Shown: positions 7,145 to 15,831 of the stretch, one piece after another
Layout of the letters: every line of letters starts with the position of its first letter
Numbering within the stretch: the first letter of the stretch is position 1
Origin: CAZLMG01 sp964560765
GTDB taxonomy: Bacteria > Bdellovibrionota_B > Oligoflexia > Oligoflexales > CAZLMG01
DNA: 64,000 nucleotides
Direction: 5' to 3'
Assembly: GCA_964560765.1 (NCBI GenBank)
Contig: CAZLMG010000019.1
Coordinates: 8,591 to 72,590 of the forward strand
Translations under genes and position numbers: made by a program
The notes under the pieces: generated by a model
Told to the model about the DNA's origin: nothing
Databases searched by the model: none
Seen by the model: only the letters and a program-made list of their open reading frames with translations

Positions 7145-9484
7145 CTACTGCCATTCCAAGTTGTCGATGTAAAGACTGAAGGTGGCGCGGTTTCGTGAAT
7201 CTTTGGGGCGAATCACGAGCCCTACCGGTTTGCCATCCTGCATGGGAAAGACCTCGACAGGGGCCTCATTGCCCGGATCGACGAGACTCACGAACTGACC
7301 GATGACCATGCCATTCTGTAGCACCTCAAAGTGTTCAGGATTGGTTGCGGCGTTGGGGTTGTGTAGGACGTCGAACTTGACCTTGGAAGTCCCCGCAGCA
7401 AAATGCATCTCTACATGTCCTGTAAATCCTACGCCAGATTGAGCCTTGAAGTGTAATCCCATGTAGTCGCTATCGTAACTGTTCGTGGGCGAGTACTGTC
7501 CCGCATAGTTGACCATATGATGCTGTTGATGGTTTGCGACCAGCATGATTCTGGCGTCGCGCAAAAACAGGTTGGATCCCCCCATGAGACTGGAATCGTT
7601 GCCGTCAACGGTGCCGAATACATCTTCAAACAGTGCAGTGTTGCGGGGCGCATCTGGCATTTGAAAGCGGAATTCGCGCTGCAAGAAAGCACCCGTCTCG
7701 CGGCTTTGATAGTATGCGGTGACGATGACCATCTCCTGGCCTTGATATCGTCCAGTAATGGGTGCCAAGTAATTGACTCCATCGACCTCCATTAACTGCG
7801 CATATTCTTGACCATGGGTGATGGTCATCGAGGTCTCGCCAACCTGAGCGTCATGGATCGCACAAATGATCTCTCCCTGGTCTTCGAGGACACTTTCATC
7901 GGCAGAAATGATGAGATTCAGGGCGATAGCCTGGTTCAGGACGGCGTGAAATTGGTCCTCTGGATAGCTCATGTAGGAGTTACAGGGTGCAGTTACGACA
8001 TCGCGAATACCGAGGGCGTGCGGTTGACTGCCCTCGACGATGAATTGCTGCTCGTCACTGTTCCAGGTTCCCTGAGTCGTGGCGGTGCAATCCATATCTG
8101 TTGCATAGCAGCGGCTAGAGAAATCGTAGACTGCGGTGACGGCAATGTCCTGCCGCACGAATCCCCGGTACATGTCGTAGGTGAAGACGAGAGAGTCTTC
8201 ACCAGTACCGAAGCTACCCAATGGAACGTCGCCTTGATTTACGGTAAGCGTCACTTCCGGCAGGCCTTGCTCTGCATCGGGGATTAATTCCTCGACGAGG
8301 CAGTCGTTCCATACAAGCCAGATTTGAAACCGCTTATGACGTACGTGCGGGAAGCCATCATGACTGTTAGGATCTTTTGCAACAGCGTCGTCCTGCTCCT
8401 GACTATCGCGGTGCGCGTAGCAGGGTTCAAAGCCCTCCTGACCTTGTGGGTCTCCGTACCATCCATCAGACAAGACGAACGCCGTGAGCCGTCGAGATTG
8501 GACCGAGATTGACCAAGTATTATCGGTCGCAATGTCATTGCCATTGGCATCTTTTGCCGAGATGGCCTGGTTCGTGGCCGGGCCGATGGCGACAACTTTA
8601 GCGGCATCGTCGTCGGTAGCTGCAGGCACGACTTGAAGTATGCCAGCCGGTTCGTAGGTTACTTCATTGGAAATATCCCGCATGACACAGTCCGATGTAA
8701 ATTGCGTCAAGGCTGGCTGCACAACATCGCCGATAAAACGAACGCCTTGATTCGAGTCTTGTTCATCCATTCCGGGGGCCGGGCTTCCGCTGGTGCAGTT
8801 GACGAATTCTGGCATGATGGGTGGATAGCCGTCCTGAGAATATTGAGCAAGTATGGGGCGCAAGAAGAACGGCAAAACAGTCCTTCTCTGGAAATAGTGG
8901 GAAACGACGATGGGCGAGAGAATAGTCAGGGTGATCGGCGAAATCAGCGCTCCCGCTTCCGAGTTGAGAGTCGCCGCGATCGTGACATCACCTGTTTCCT
9001 TGCCGGCAAACAGCCCTGAGCGCTGAATCGATTTTTTCTGCAGCTCGATGGCATTCTCTATGGAAGCCGTGAACGTTACAGCCTCGGTCACATCTGACGT
9101 TGTGAGCAAGTTGCCGCGCGCATCCTTCGCCTCCATCAGAACCTGCAGGCGTCCGAAAATTCCTAGCGGAATCGCCGTCGTCGGTTGGTCGTCGCGCAGG
9201 TCGCGAGCGATCAGACGGTAGGACAGGGAAATGGCCGCCGCGCTGCGCGCGGTCACTTGATCCGTGATGTCGGCTTGTCCGGCAGTGGGGCTCTGGATTT
9301 TTGCGGCGATAGTGACGTCGGCGAAAAGGGCTTTGGCTTTCAGGACATGTTTGGAAAGTGAGTTTTGCTCAAGCATTGATTCCGCGGATTCTGGAATGAC
9401 CCATGCAACCAAATGCGTGATGTCGCGCGTGACCCCATTCTCATACGTGGCGATGGCGCGCAAGCTCGTTGGTACATCTAACAC
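7145..9484 (-). CDS. Large Ig-like (Big-type) protein, probable 3' part of a frameshifted gene
   Basis: A 779-residue frame opening at GTG 9484 with no signal peptide. Its first residues (SLRAIATYENGVTRDITH) match the second half of a bacterial Ig-like Big_2-type domain, and the missing first strands of that domain are encoded in the other frame at the end of the upstream gene, which overlaps by seven bases. At least one more Big-like repeat follows (about residues 80-185), then a beta-rich region with paired cysteines and a C-terminal jelly-roll-like part. A secreted architecture without a signal sequence argues that this is the 3' portion of a lipoprotein gene broken near 9485-9500. Translational coupling through the overlap is possible but would leave the product in the cytoplasm. 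Confidence 0.7.
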   Translation of the reverse strand: MLDVPTSLRAIATYENGVTRDITHLVAWVIPESAESMLEQNSLSKHVLKAKALFADVTIAAKIQSPTAGQADITDQVTARSAAAISLSYRLIARDLRDDQPTTAIPLGIFGRLQVLMEAKDARGNLLTTSDVTEAVTFTASIENAIELQKKSIQRSGLFAGKETGDVTIAATLNSEAGALISPITLTILSPIVVSHYFQRRTVLPFFLRPILAQYSQDGYPPIMPEFVNCTSGSPAPGMDEQDSNQGVRFIGDVVQPALTQFTSDCVMRDISNEVTYEPAGILQVVPAATDDDAAKVVAIGPATNQAISAKDANGNDIATDNTWSISVQSRRLTAFVLSDGWYGDPQGQEGFEPCYAHRDSQEQDDAVAKDPNSHDGFPHVRHKRFQIWLVWNDCLVEELIPDAEQGLPEVTLTVNQGDVPLGSFGTGEDSLVFTYDMYRGFVRQDIAVTAVYDFSSRCYATDMDCTATTQGTWNSDEQQFIVEGSQPHALGIRDVVTAPCNSYMSYPEDQFHAVLNQAIALNLIISADESVLEDQGEIICAIHDAQVGETSMTITHGQEYAQLMEVDGVNYLAPITGRYQGQEMVIVTAYYQSRETGAFLQREFRFQMPDAPRNTALFEDVFGTVDGNDSSLMGGSNLFLRDARIMLVANHQQHHMVNYAGQYSPTNSYDSDYMGLHFKAQSGVGFTGHVEMHFAAGTSKVKFDVLHNPNAATNPEHFEVLQNGMVIGQFVSLVDPGNEAPVEVFPMQDGKPVGLVIRPKDSRNRATFSLYIDNLEWQ

Positions 9485-10089
9485 CAGCAGGGCTTCCGTA
9501 AGTTGGCGTTGGCGCCGATATCAGTGATGACCAACGCCTGCAGCGGCGAGCCATCTTCGGTAGTCAGGCCCAACAAGTAGCGCAACTGCTTCAGCAAATT
9601 GCTGGCGGAAACCCGTAAGGTGTCAATCTCCAGGTTTCGTGCGGCCAGTTCCTCTGATAATCCATCAATATCTGCTTGCAGTGCCGACTGAATATCGCGC
9701 TCGGCCTGCACCAGGCGCTCGACTTCTAAGCGCAGCATCCACTCTTTCGCGATGTGGTCCGCCAGTGTCTGCGAGTGAATGTGGGTGATGGTGCGATGCA
9801 TAGGTTCAAGAGCGATCGGTTCATATCGGAACATTTTGACCAGAACGGTCTGATCCGTCTCGGTCAGGCCAAGTTTCTTGGCGATCTCTCGGACGAGTGT
9901 CAATTGCTCCGCATTCAACTCGGCAGGAGCAGCTGCCGGAATTTGGTTGGCGGATTCGTTGGGTGGCTGACGACCGTCTTCAGTGACGGACTCTCTTGAG
10001 GATGACGGCAAAACTGTTTCGGTGCAGCCAGCTGCCGTGAGGATCATCCATCCGGCCAACACGTACGCGACTAGTGAATCTCTAACCAT
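9478..10089 (-). CDS. Lipoprotein N-terminal part, probable 5' part of the frameshifted Big-domain gene
   Basis: A 203-residue product from ATG 10089 (GGGAG six bases upstream), with a signal peptide ending in lipobox TAAGC at cysteine 22. A Ser/Pro/Glu-rich linker follows, then a helical, coiled-coil-prone stretch of roughly 110 residues rich in Leu, Glu and Arg. The last residues (LQALVITDIGANANL) look like the first strand of a Big_2-type domain, then the frame runs into RKPCWC and a stop. Shifting by one base restores LTEALLVLDVPTSLRAIATY and a complete domain in the next frame. I infer one original gene of about 990 residues anchored to the membrane, split by an indel or a sequencing error. 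Confidence 0.7.
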   Translation of the reverse strand: MVRDSLVAYVLAGWMILTAAGCTETVLPSSSRESVTEDGRQPPNESANQIPAAAPAELNAEQLTLVREIAKKLGLTETDQTVLVKMFRYEPIALEPMHRTITHIHSQTLADHIAKEWMLRLEVERLVQAERDIQSALQADIDGLSEELAARNLEIDTLRVSASNLLKQLRYLLGLTTEDGSPLQALVITDIGANANLRKPCWC

Positions 10090-10594
10090 AGGTCGCTCCC
10101 ATTGACTTGTTTCAGTTCCACCTTTTGCACTCAGCATTGTTTGATGGACAATCTGCAATTCGGGTACCTAGCGGCGGCAAAGCGGTCGAGCATTACTTTC
10201 CGTTGGTTACGTGCCATGACGTTGAGCAAGCGCTGACCAGGTAAACGAGACAAACTGGAAAAGCTGAATGTGGTCGTGGGTATTGGTTTGGGTCCATACG
10301 CTCGGTGGCAACCTTCGCCGGCTTCGAATCTCATAATTCTATGTCATTACTACTAGTTGCCGCCTCAAACACGCTTACTGTAGGCTTTTTTGCCAATATA
10401 CTTCAAAGGTTAGGGCTGGTACTTTGTTTTTGCCAAAAGATGCGGCTGCAAGCCGGTCCAATTGGATCTTTTAACTATCTGAAATCATGTAGATATTTGA
10501 ACCCTACTCATTTTCCAGCACCGATGTCGCGAACTGCTTTAGTACAGAAGCATGAGCGTTCGTGTCTCCAAACCGTCCAGAGACGGGGTGAACG
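10090..10594. other. 505-base gap without a supported gene
   Basis: It lies between divergent genes. Short frames in it lack ribosome sites and recognisable protein character. Stretches with T-runs (around 10387-10440) could hold promoters, but no convincing -35/-10 pair was found. A weak GTCTC/GAGAC pairing occurs just before the plus-strand start. Confidence 0.4.
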
Positions 10595-11707
10595 GTGACT
10601 TCCGGTGACTTAACGACAAATGTAGACGTACTCAATCGCCGCTGCGAAGTGCGTCAGCGAGTGCCTGCCGACTTTGGCGTGAGCATTACTACCGACCCTG
10701 CCGGTAAGCGGAAAGTGACCTTTCGACCTATCGATATTTCCGACAGTGGGCTGGGGATATGGACCAAAGAAAGACTCCTGCCCGGACAGACTGTATTTTT
10801 GCACTGCTCTCGGACGAAGCGCGTCGTTCCTCTATCCGTGCGTTGGTTCGAAGAGAACCACGCCAACGCTGACCTAAACCGGTGTGGCTTGCGTGCTACA
10901 GCTGCCGGTGAGCTTCGTTTCGTCCGCAATCAGGTTATAGGTGAAGAGTCTGTGCGCCGACAAGACGAGGAGTTGCAGAACGCGGCGACTCTGATGATGC
11001 TGGGGCGTTTGACCAGAGATTTAGTCCACGACATGGGCAACGGTTTGATGACGGCAACGATGCAGGCAGAGCAGCTTGATGCTTTGCTGTCTGCAATTCC
11101 CGAACAGACATCGGCAGATGTCAAGAAGTGGAGCGGGCAACTCCGTTCTAGTTTAGATCGGCTTCAACACGTCTTTTACAGCGCTAAGTCCTACTACGAC
11201 AGTCGTCTCGGGAAAACATTGGCTCCGGTGAGCGTTCGCGAAGTCTTGCAGGATGTGGCTGTGCTTTCCGGACCATATGCCAAATCAAAAGGAATTGAGT
11301 TGGACATTGGTGAGGTCCCCGAAGAACTGCATATTTACGGAATGCGTGGCGGACTCATTCGCGTCTTTTTAAACTTTATCATGAATGCTTGCACAGCCAT
11401 CGTCGAGGCAGCGCGCACAGATGGGGCCGCTCCCCAGCCCTGTATTCATATCCGTGTTAACGTCGAATCGAACGGCTGGCTGGTATTTGCTGTTGAAAAT
11501 TCCGGACCGAAAATTGATGGATTAACGGCCGAGCAGATACCGAAATTAGATGGCCGGGCACTGGTAACCGATGGTCCGCGAAGCAATGGCCTCGGCTTAA
11601 CAATTATTCGTGGAATCTTGGAAGAACATGGTGGACAGTTTTTCCTGGATACTAAAAACTCTCACACCCGCTTTGTCGTTTATCTGCCGCGCTATCACCC
11701 CAAATAG
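10595..11707 (+). CDS. PilZ domain-histidine kinase fusion
   Basis: A 370-residue soluble protein. Residues about 15-110 form a PilZ-like domain with the arginine-rich start (RRCEVRQR, 15-22) and D47-x-S49-x-x-G52, the residues that bind cyclic-di-GMP in the family. A helical dimerisation segment follows with phospho-acceptor His145 (DLVHDMGN), then a HATPase domain with N-box Asn264, ENSGP at 301-305 and NGLGL at 331-335. No membrane segment or receiver is present. This suggests a kinase whose activity responds to c-di-GMP. The start is a GTG after GACGGGG; the exact start is moderately sure. It converges on a single-domain PilZ gene six bases away. No partner response regulator is adjacent. 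Confidence 0.88.
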   Translation: MTSGDLTTNVDVLNRRCEVRQRVPADFGVSITTDPAGKRKVTFRPIDISDSGLGIWTKERLLPGQTVFLHCSRTKRVVPLSVRWFEENHANADLNRCGLRATAAGELRFVRNQVIGEESVRRQDEELQNAATLMMLGRLTRDLVHDMGNGLMTATMQAEQLDALLSAIPEQTSADVKKWSGQLRSSLDRLQHVFYSAKSYYDSRLGKTLAPVSVREVLQDVAVLSGPYAKSKGIELDIGEVPEELHIYGMRGGLIRVFLNFIMNACTAIVEAARTDGAAPQPCIHIRVNVESNGWLVFAVENSGPKIDGLTAEQIPKLDGRALVTDGPRSNGLGLTIIRGILEEHGGQFFLDTKNSHTRFVVYLPRYHPK

Positions 11708-11713
11708 GGTCGC

Positions 11714-12052
11714 CTAATCAGCAAAGTGAAATGCCGTCAAGTATTCGTGACCAGCATCGACCTTTCGATGGCCGATCCGTATCAGTTTCGCCCGACCCTG
11801 GACGACCTCATTGCAATATCCAGGAATACTTTCCAAGCGTAAATCGAAGTTCTCTTCTACCTGCCAGTCAAATGGAATAGCCGACTCAAAAATGGCCAAT
11901 ACCCCGGTCCTCGAAATATTGACGGTCATCCCCGTCCGCTGCCCTCCTCGCCGGGGGTGAGTGGCAACAATGGGCGTCTGGATCGGCATCCTGGGGGCCC
12001 TATCGCCACTGAACGAGACAGGAAGCTTATTGAGTTTGGACCGTGTGTCCAT
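11714..12052 (-). CDS. Single-domain PilZ protein
   Basis: A 112-residue cytoplasmic protein with a PilZ-type core: basic segment HPRRGGQR at about 32-39, then N45-x-S47-x-x-G50 (NISRTG) and alternating beta strands to the end. These are the c-di-GMP contact motifs of the family, so it is likely a small c-di-GMP effector, although the RxxxR element is atypical (RRGGQR). GCGGAG precedes the ATG at 12052. It is the last gene of a minus-strand run that includes the efflux adaptor and TolC genes, but a nine-base-arm hairpin directly upstream may separate it from them. It converges with the PilZ-kinase gene. Confidence 0.8.
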   Translation of the reverse strand: MDTRSKLNKLPVSFSGDRAPRMPIQTPIVATHPRRGGQRTGMTVNISRTGVLAIFESAIPFDWQVEENFDLRLESIPGYCNEVVQGRAKLIRIGHRKVDAGHEYLTAFHFAD

Positions 12053-12068
12053 GCTGACTCCGCACGCG

Positions 12069-12093
12069 CGCGAACAGCGTCAGACTGTTCGCG
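12069..12093 (-). terminator. Hairpin between secreted-protein gene and pilZ gene
   Basis: Perfect nine-base arms CGCGAACAG (12069-12077) and CTGTTCGCG (12085-12093) with a seven-base loop, starting 14 bases after the upstream stop and ending 16 bases before the PilZ start. It could be a terminator, an attenuator or an RNA-processing stem. No T-tract follows. Confidence 0.5.
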
Positions 12094-12106
12094 GCTCATA
12101 GGCGCG

Positions 12107-13351
12107 TTAGTGATTGGATGGAATGTATGGGCCATTGGGCCGAGGAAACTCTTTAGATGGGGCAATTCCCAGTACGACTTCGCAATTCGATTCGGTCGTT
12201 AGCCGTTGCTCGAAGCCGACCTTGATACGGCGAAAGCTAAAGCGCTGATCAAAATAATGGTTATCAAATACTCCGGCGCCCAGCGCGCGTAGGGGCTTTG
12301 CCAATATCGAGTCATCCTCATAAACCCAGACCGCTCTTGGGGTCGCTGTGCAATGAGGACCGCCGACGATGATTTTGATCATCTGTGTATCGATAGTGCT
12401 ATCCAGCGTATATGTGGGCGAAGTTGGCAACGATCCATGGGTAACAGCTAGCTCATCAGCAAGCGTAATTTTCTTCCACTCGATCAAACTTGGTAACTCA
12501 CCGCCATGGGGCGTCGTTTCTTGTACGCGCTGCAGTTCGAATTCAGCAGTCTTGCCGCGGAAAACGCTATAGATCTCGCCGCGGACAATTTGACCATCTT
12601 CTTCCATTTGAAATTCGATACTCAACCCAGGACTGCCGGTAGAGACCTGCTTAAAGAGGGTGACCTTTCGCCGCAGATAGTCGATGGCGACGCTATTGAT
12701 GTCGAACTTGGTGTTGTTCCATTTTACATAGGAAACTTTTCCGGGAGTGAAATCTAACTCGTAGTCCGGGGGATTGGTGTAGGCGCTTAGCCCATCAACC
12801 ATCACGATTCGATACGGGGTTCGCCGACCGCCAGCAAGCACGGCCTCGCCTTCCCATGTTCCTTGGTACTTCTTTCGTGCAGCCAAGCTAGGCTGTTCGG
12901 AACGCGACAGCGTGAAAGAGCCGATGATGCCGCGGCTTCCTGAACTTACCTTGCCCTGAATCGAACCATCCGCCTGCAACGTGCCGATAAGGCGGAACGA
13001 GGAAGGAATCTCTGGGCTCAGATTGAATTGCGGGCGATTATAGCGCAGGTCTAATCGCGACTTGTCGATGTCGAACGAAACCACCGAAAAGGCGTAGGGT
13101 CCGCCCTCTTCATCTACCAAGAAAGCGCCATCAATGACTTGGCGTTCTTCACCATTGGGGGCGGTGGTGACCTGACCGGTAAAAGACAAAGAAATGGAAA
13201 GTGGTATCACGCGCTCGAAGCCGTCAGAAAGCTGCATGGCACCAACATAAACGCCCTCCATGGATTCCGAGGCGTGCAGCGCACTGCTGGAAAAGAAGCC
13301 GCCGATCAGAAGTGCTAAACTCGAATTACGCACGATCCGCTGTAACTGCAT
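12107..13351 (-). CDS. Secreted protein of unknown function in efflux operon
   Basis: A 414-residue product with a Sec signal peptide (RNSSLALLIGGFF, cleavage likely after ALHA). The mature part is strongly beta-rich, with two similar halves that each begin with a glycine/tyrosine strand (GVYVGAMQLSDG, GTWEGEAVLAGG), which suggests an internal duplication or a barrel- or lipocalin-like fold. No family recognised. The start lies four bases after the adaptor gene stop, so it is translated as part of the lipoprotein-TolC-adaptor run. Context suggests an accessory periplasmic or outer-membrane part of the efflux system; this is inference from position only. Confidence 0.75.
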   Translation of the reverse strand: MQLQRIVRNSSLALLIGGFFSSSALHASESMEGVYVGAMQLSDGFERVIPLSISLSFTGQVTTAPNGEERQVIDGAFLVDEEGGPYAFSVVSFDIDKSRLDLRYNRPQFNLSPEIPSSFRLIGTLQADGSIQGKVSSGSRGIIGSFTLSRSEQPSLAARKKYQGTWEGEAVLAGGRRTPYRIVMVDGLSAYTNPPDYELDFTPGKVSYVKWNNTKFDINSVAIDYLRRKVTLFKQVSTGSPGLSIEFQMEEDGQIVRGEIYSVFRGKTAEFELQRVQETTPHGGELPSLIEWKKITLADELAVTHGSLPTSPTYTLDSTIDTQMIKIIVGGPHCTATPRAVWVYEDDSILAKPLRALGAGVFDNHYFDQRFSFRRIKVGFEQRLTTESNCEVVLGIAPSKEFPRPNGPYIPSNH

Positions 13352-13355
13352 GCCA

Positions 13356-14468
13356 TCATCCTCTCTTGGTATCTGACTTGGGAACGTCTTGAAGTATAGG
13401 TAGTTTCGCGATCACTTGTCGCCAGTCTTTTCCTGGAGGCGGCGCAAATAGAACTGAATGCGCCGGCAATTCACTTATTACCGCCAAACCGCCACTAATC
13501 TTAACAAGTTTTACAACCAGAAACTCATACTCCCCATCCTCACGGCGGGTCAAGACTACGTTCTGCTGATTGTGTCGATACAGAGCCGACGGAGGAATGA
13601 AAGCCACCCGATCGTATTCGGCCAAGATAACTTTAACTGCAACGCTATCGCCCACTTTCAAGCCAGTCACGGGTTGCGGAAACATGACTTCCAGATCTGA
13701 GTATCCACCGTCATAGTTACTACTGGCATTCAGTTTTCTTACCTGAATCGATGCCTTCTGCCAGGCCGACTGTACCTGGTGACCGACCGGGTCGTAGATA
13801 GCTACCTGGGCATGTGTTGCGGAAAGTGCAGCAGCGGCTTTTTCAAAGGAGACTTTGGTCACGAGGCGCCACGCTTCTTGATTTTCAATCACCGCTACGC
13901 GGCTGCCTTCTGGAACAATATCCCCAACTTGAAAGGCGATGAAGGAAACGACGCCGGCAAAAGGGGCGCGAATCATCGCGTCTTCTAAGTTTTGCTTGGC
14001 AGTTTGGAGTTCCGCCCGGCGCACGTGAAAGGTGGTTTGCGCTTGCTCCAATTCTTGCAGAGTCGAAGAGCCCAAGCGGTGTAGTCTTTGCACTCGGTTT
14101 GATTCCGATGACGCTAGGCGAAATTGGCTCAGCGCCTGTTGCAGTGCAGCAGTGCGCGCCGTTTGGTCAACGATGGCGATGGTCGTGCCGGCTTCGACGT
14201 GCGCGCCCACTTGCACCTTCACCTGATCTAATCGTCCGCCATTGCGCACGCCCAGGAAGGCTTCGTCTTTTGGGCCGAGCCGACCATACAATTCGATACT
14301 ATCGATATAGTGCTCTTCAAACGTGATCCCCTCGACGGGGGGCATGGGCGTGGGCTTACTCGGGCGAAGCCACATGATGGCGCCGACCATGATCGCGAAC
14401 AGGGGCCACTTCAGCCGCCGCCGATACAGCCGCATTTTTTCGCTCGTTTGTTTGTTCTTAGCCCGCAT
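13356..14468 (-). CDS. RND efflux periplasmic adaptor (HlyD/MFP family)
   Basis: A 370-residue membrane-fusion protein. An N-terminal membrane anchor (about residues 20-35) is followed by a barrel-sandwich half (GGRLDQVKVQVGAHVEAGT), a coiled-coil hairpin (about 100-165, with LHRLGSSTLQELEQAQTTF) and the second half (MIRAPFAGVVSFIAFQVGD), then beta-barrel segments. It should bridge an inner-membrane pump to TolC. ATG 14468 is set by GAGGAAAAGC upstream and by an 11-base overlap with the end of the TolC gene. The matching pump is most likely the RND protein encoded divergently at 18213. The tail (about 320-370) is longer than usual and unassigned. Confidence 0.9.
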   Translation of the reverse strand: MRAKNKQTSEKMRLYRRRLKWPLFAIMVGAIMWLRPSKPTPMPPVEGITFEEHYIDSIELYGRLGPKDEAFLGVRNGGRLDQVKVQVGAHVEAGTTIAIVDQTARTAALQQALSQFRLASSESNRVQRLHRLGSSTLQELEQAQTTFHVRRAELQTAKQNLEDAMIRAPFAGVVSFIAFQVGDIVPEGSRVAVIENQEAWRLVTKVSFEKAAAALSATHAQVAIYDPVGHQVQSAWQKASIQVRKLNASSNYDGGYSDLEVMFPQPVTGLKVGDSVAVKVILAEYDRVAFIPPSALYRHNQQNVVLTRREDGEYEFLVVKLVKISGGLAVISELPAHSVLFAPPPGKDWRQVIAKLPILQDVPKSDTKRG

Positions 14469-15831
14469 GCTTTTCCTCTCCGAAAATTGAGGCATGGAGA
14501 TGACCGGTCAAGTGCCGCAGCCAAATGGCAGCTTCGATGCGGCTGTACATGGAGGATGCCAACGCCCGCTGTGCCTCCACCTTCTGGGCAAAGGCATCCA
14601 ACACATCGGAGAGCGGTACGGCCCCGTTTCGATAAAGAAGATCTGCTTGCCGTATGCTTTCCGTGGCCAAGCGAACGTTGGCCTCTTCGGCCTGCATTTG
14701 TTCTAGCGCCAAGAGTGATTGCTGCTGATAGCGATGAATGTCTTCAAAGAGTTTATTCTTCTGAGTCTGCTCTTCTTGCCGCAAAGCGAGCACAGTGAGT
14801 TGTCGCTCTCGTCTCTCGGACCAGGAGCTGAGTCCAGAAAAAATAGGCACCGTGACGCGGAGCATTCCGCGGTAGGTGAGTGCTGATGGGTCGGTGATTT
14901 CATCGCGAACAAACGCTTCTGAGCCTGCAGAAAAGACGACGTCAGCGCTGGGTAAGTGTGCTGCATCTTTGGCGAGCATCGAGTGTTCGCGCTGATCGTG
15001 ATCCACCTGAATGCGCCGAAGGTCAGCATTGGCTGTTAGGGCACGCGAGTAAAGCTGAGCAACGGGTTCGTCAGGCTGACTGAGAAGTACCTGATAGGCT
15101 CGCGCGATGTCATCCGCCAAAATCAACTCTTGGTTTAGTTCACCGCCAATCATCCGAATAAGTTGCAGAACTCTTTCGCGGATGCTGAATTCCAGGCGTC
15201 GAATCTCTGGCAATCGTTGCTTGTAGGTAAACTCGGCTCGCAGCAGATCTAAGCGATTGGTTTTACCTGCGGCCGCGCGGTTTTTAACTTCTTCGAGTTG
15301 TTTTTCCCGGAGCTGCCGCGCCTCAACTTCCGCGGATCGTTTCATTTGCTCAACTTGAATGGAAAAGTACAGCAGAGTCACATCACGAATAACTTCGCTA
15401 GCAATGCTTACCTGCTGGGCGCGGGCCGTCTCGGCTGCTGCTGTTGCGGCCCTTTGCTCCCAGATATCACCCCAGCCCCGAAACAGGTTGAATTTGACCT
15501 CAACCTCTCCCTTATAAATGTTGTGATCTCGACTGCTCTCTGGAGCGAGGCTCTCGCCTGGCAAGGGCGCGCGATCGCGGGCTGTACCCATCTCTATGTT
15601 GAGCGCCGCTTCGGGTAGCATCCCGGCCCAGGATGTGCTGGCAGCTGCGTCAGCAGCCTCAGCTTGGCTTTTAGCTTGCCTAAGTCGTGGTTCAAGGTCG
15701 CTGGCAAGCGCTATGGCTTGCCTGAGCGATAAAGCACGCTTGGCCTCGGTCTTTGGAATATCAGCCGCAACCAACATCGGCATATGCAATATGCCGGCGG
15801 CAACAGAGTTTATCGTCCATCGCGTGTTCAT
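14458..15831 (-). CDS. TolC family outer membrane efflux protein
   Basis: A 457-residue protein with a signal peptide (MNTRWTINSVAAGILHMPML) and the long helical repeats of TolC-type channels: a first repeat beginning LSLRQAIALASDLEPRLRQA and a second around NADLRRIQVDHDQ, each with alanine-rich heptads. ATG 15831 overlaps the TGA of the upstream lipoprotein gene as ATGA, which favours this start over an in-frame ATG at 15861; a GGAG lies rather far upstream. The product should form the outer-membrane duct for the adaptor gene, which overlaps its 3' end. Family call firm; transported substrates unknown. Confidence 0.9.
   Translation of the reverse strand: MNTRWTINSVAAGILHMPMLVAADIPKTEAKRALSLRQAIALASDLEPRLRQAKSQAEAADAAASTSWAGMLPEAALNIEMGTARDRAPLPGESLAPESSRDHNIYKGEVEVKFNLFRGWGDIWEQRAATAAAETARAQQVSIASEVIRDVTLLYFSIQVEQMKRSAEVEARQLREKQLEEVKNRAAAGKTNRLDLLRAEFTYKQRLPEIRRLEFSIRERVLQLIRMIGGELNQELILADDIARAYQVLLSQPDEPVAQLYSRALTANADLRRIQVDHDQREHSMLAKDAAHLPSADVVFSAGSEAFVRDEITDPSALTYRGMLRVTVPIFSGLSSWSERRERQLTVLALRQEEQTQKNKLFEDIHRYQQQSLLALEQMQAEEANVRLATESIRQADLLYRNGAVPLSDVLDAFAQKVEAQRALASSMYSRIEAAIWLRHLTGHLHASIFGEEKHAG

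Noticed and set aside
9478..9500. Programmed -1 frameshift as the explanation for the split Big-domain gene
   Set aside because: No X-XXY-YYZ slippery heptamer or downstream stem was found; an indel or sequencing error is simpler.
10305..10598. 97-residue frame in the gap before the PilZ-kinase gene
   Set aside because: No ribosome site, no domain, overlaps the kinase start, and reads like translated non-coding DNA.
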